A program made the translations under genes and the position numbers. 5,677 nt of DNA from Bacteroidia bacterium (GTDB lineage: Bacteria > Bacteroidota > Bacteroidia > AKYH767-A > OLB10). The notes under the pieces were generated by a model. That model did no database searches and was not told where the DNA came from. It saw only the letters and a program-made list of their open reading frames with translations. The stretch lies in the NCBI GenBank assembly GCA_025450095.1, contig JANWID010000161.1, positions 1 to 5,677 on the forward strand, read 5' to 3'. This document shows positions 5,062 to 5,677 of this stretch, in pieces (position 1 is the first letter of the stretch; each line of letters begins with the position of its first letter).

Positions 5062-5568
5062 TCATACATCCCTCTTCATAATCGCCGCTGCCACCAATGA
5101 AACAACCACTCCCCATAGCAACTTATTAAACGCTTCACTCATGGTCAGCGATTCCATAGTGGCCATATCGATGCTTTCCATGGCTTTATCCACCAGCGAC
5201 TGTGAAAGGATTTTTTTGCCTTCTTCCATGCTCAGTTCCGCCTGGATTTTGTAGGTGTTCAGAATGCCGTGATCGAATATTTTTCCAAAGAGGTAAAATC
5301 CAAGTCCGAATAGGAGGGAAGCGAAGAACGTAGTGACCATACCTGCTTTGAACGCTTGTCCGAAGCTGATTATTCCGCCAAAGATTTTATCGCGCTGGTG
5401 GCGGATGGCTAAAATCACAAATACCACCGGTATCCATATGTTCAGGAGTGTGATTGCTCCGAAAATATTGAAGCCTGCCAAATGCACCGTCATGTAAAAT
5501 ACAAATACGGCAAGTCCGCTCAATGAACCGTAGTACAGCCCCGCCCGAATCGATGACGTTTCACTCAT
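5062..5568 (-). CDS. DUF4199 family membrane protein
   Basis: This 168-residue protein has four hydrophobic segments at about 8-30, 34-55, 75-97 and 145-164. A more polar, acidic stretch (about 98-145) rich in E, K and M lies between the last two. The segment GGIISFGQAFKAGM (64-77), just before the third helix, is the recognisable core of DUF4199, a family found almost only in Bacteroidota; length and topology fit. Function is unknown for the family. From memory, DUF4199 genes often lie next to a GT2 gene of the type found here, which suggests a role linked to envelope lipid-sugar metabolism. ATG at 5568 is chosen because a perfect promoter box ends four bases before it, leaving no room for an earlier start. 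No Shine-Dalgarno is present. Confidence 0.85.
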   Translation of the reverse strand: MSETSSIRAGLYYGSLSGLAVFVFYMTVHLAGFNIFGAITLLNIWIPVVFVILAIRHQRDKIFGGIISFGQAFKAGMVTTFFASLLFGLGFYLFGKIFDHGILNTYKIQAELSMEEGKKILSQSLVDKAMESIDMATMESLTMSEAFNKLLWGVVVSLVAAAIMKRDV

Positions 5569-5572
5569 GCCG

Positions 5573-5580
5573 CAAATGTA
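5573..5580 (-). promoter_or_regulatory. Bacteroidota -7-like box of the DUF4199 gene
   Basis: The minus strand reads TACATTTG, a full match to TAnnTTTG, four bases before the ATG of the DUF4199 gene. No TTG element is found at 17-23 bases upstream. The spacing implies a transcript start at or next to the start codon, as inferred for the T9SS cargo gene. Confidence 0.5.
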
Positions 5581-5591
5581 TGGGAAAAATA

Positions 5592-5640
5592 TGGCCAGAA
5601 GACAGTAGCATAAGTGCTAGCATTCACATACTGCTGGCCA
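5592..5640. repeat. inverted repeat upstream of the DUF4199 promoter
   Basis: TGGCCAG (5592-5598) and CAGTA (5603-5607) are mirrored by TACTG (5629-5633) and CTGGCCA (5634-5640). The structure is a two-part stem with a four-base bulge on one side. The 21-base loop contains the perfect palindrome TGCTAGCA (5615-5622). It lies 11 bases upstream of the -7 box of the DUF4199 gene and directly next to a heptamer array. It could be a regulator site or a repeat-element end; neither is proven. Confidence 0.6.
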
Positions 5641-5646
5641 GTTGCT

Positions 5647-5674
5647 AGTGACCGGTGACCAGTGACCGGTGACC
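5647..5674. repeat. heptamer tandem repeat, AGTGACC/GGTGACC alternating
   Basis: Four contiguous 7-base units read AGTGACC, GGTGACC, AGTGACC, GGTGACC (5647-5674), with only GAT following before the window ends, so the array may continue outside. Its complement is the GGTCACT unit of the 198-218 array, in the opposite orientation. Confidence 0.85.
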
Positions 5675-5677
5675 GAT

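Overview
The window looks like a chromosomal stretch of a Bacteroidota bacterium, plausibly Chitinophagales or Sphingobacteriales-like. Four signs support this: a type IX secretion (T9SS) C-terminal sorting domain, a DUF4199 membrane protein, TAnnTTTG-type -7 promoter boxes, and no Shine-Dalgarno sequences before the starts. No rRNA, tRNA, CRISPR array, transposase or phage gene is visible.

Layout from left to right: (1) the last 40 codons of an upstream plus-strand gene, ending in a pattern typical of outer-membrane beta-barrels (2-124); (2) a repeat-rich spacer (125-319); (3) a GT39/ArnT-like polytopic glycosyltransferase (320-1744, +); (4) a 603-base spacer with GC-rich hairpins set in AT-rich ATTCAACATTCA-type sequence, a candidate 248-base MITE-like inverted-repeat unit (1864-2111), two very small ORFs and two promoter boxes; (5) an AT-rich gene for a secreted beta-propeller-like protein with a T9SS sorting tail (2348-3859, +); (6) a convergent DPM1/ArnC/GtrB-type family 2 glycosyltransferase with two C-terminal membrane helices (3914-4867, -); (7) a 194-base repeat-rich spacer; (8) a DUF4199 membrane protein (5062-5568, -); (9) an inverted repeat and a heptamer tandem array at the right edge.

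The two glycosyltransferases form a plausible functional pair. Family 2 enzymes of this type load a sugar onto undecaprenyl phosphate at the inner face of the membrane, and GT39 enzymes use such lipid-linked sugars at the outer face. They lie on opposite strands with the secreted-protein gene between them, so they are not one operon, and the pairing is inference. The DUF4199 and GT2 genes are codirectional, but the GT2 gene appears to have its own promoter box.

The most distinctive content is in the spacers: three related copies of a roughly 40-base AT-rich repeat, three hairpins with different arms but similar flanks, and GGTCACT-type heptamer arrays in opposite orientation near the two window ends. 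No complete new multi-gene system is evident.
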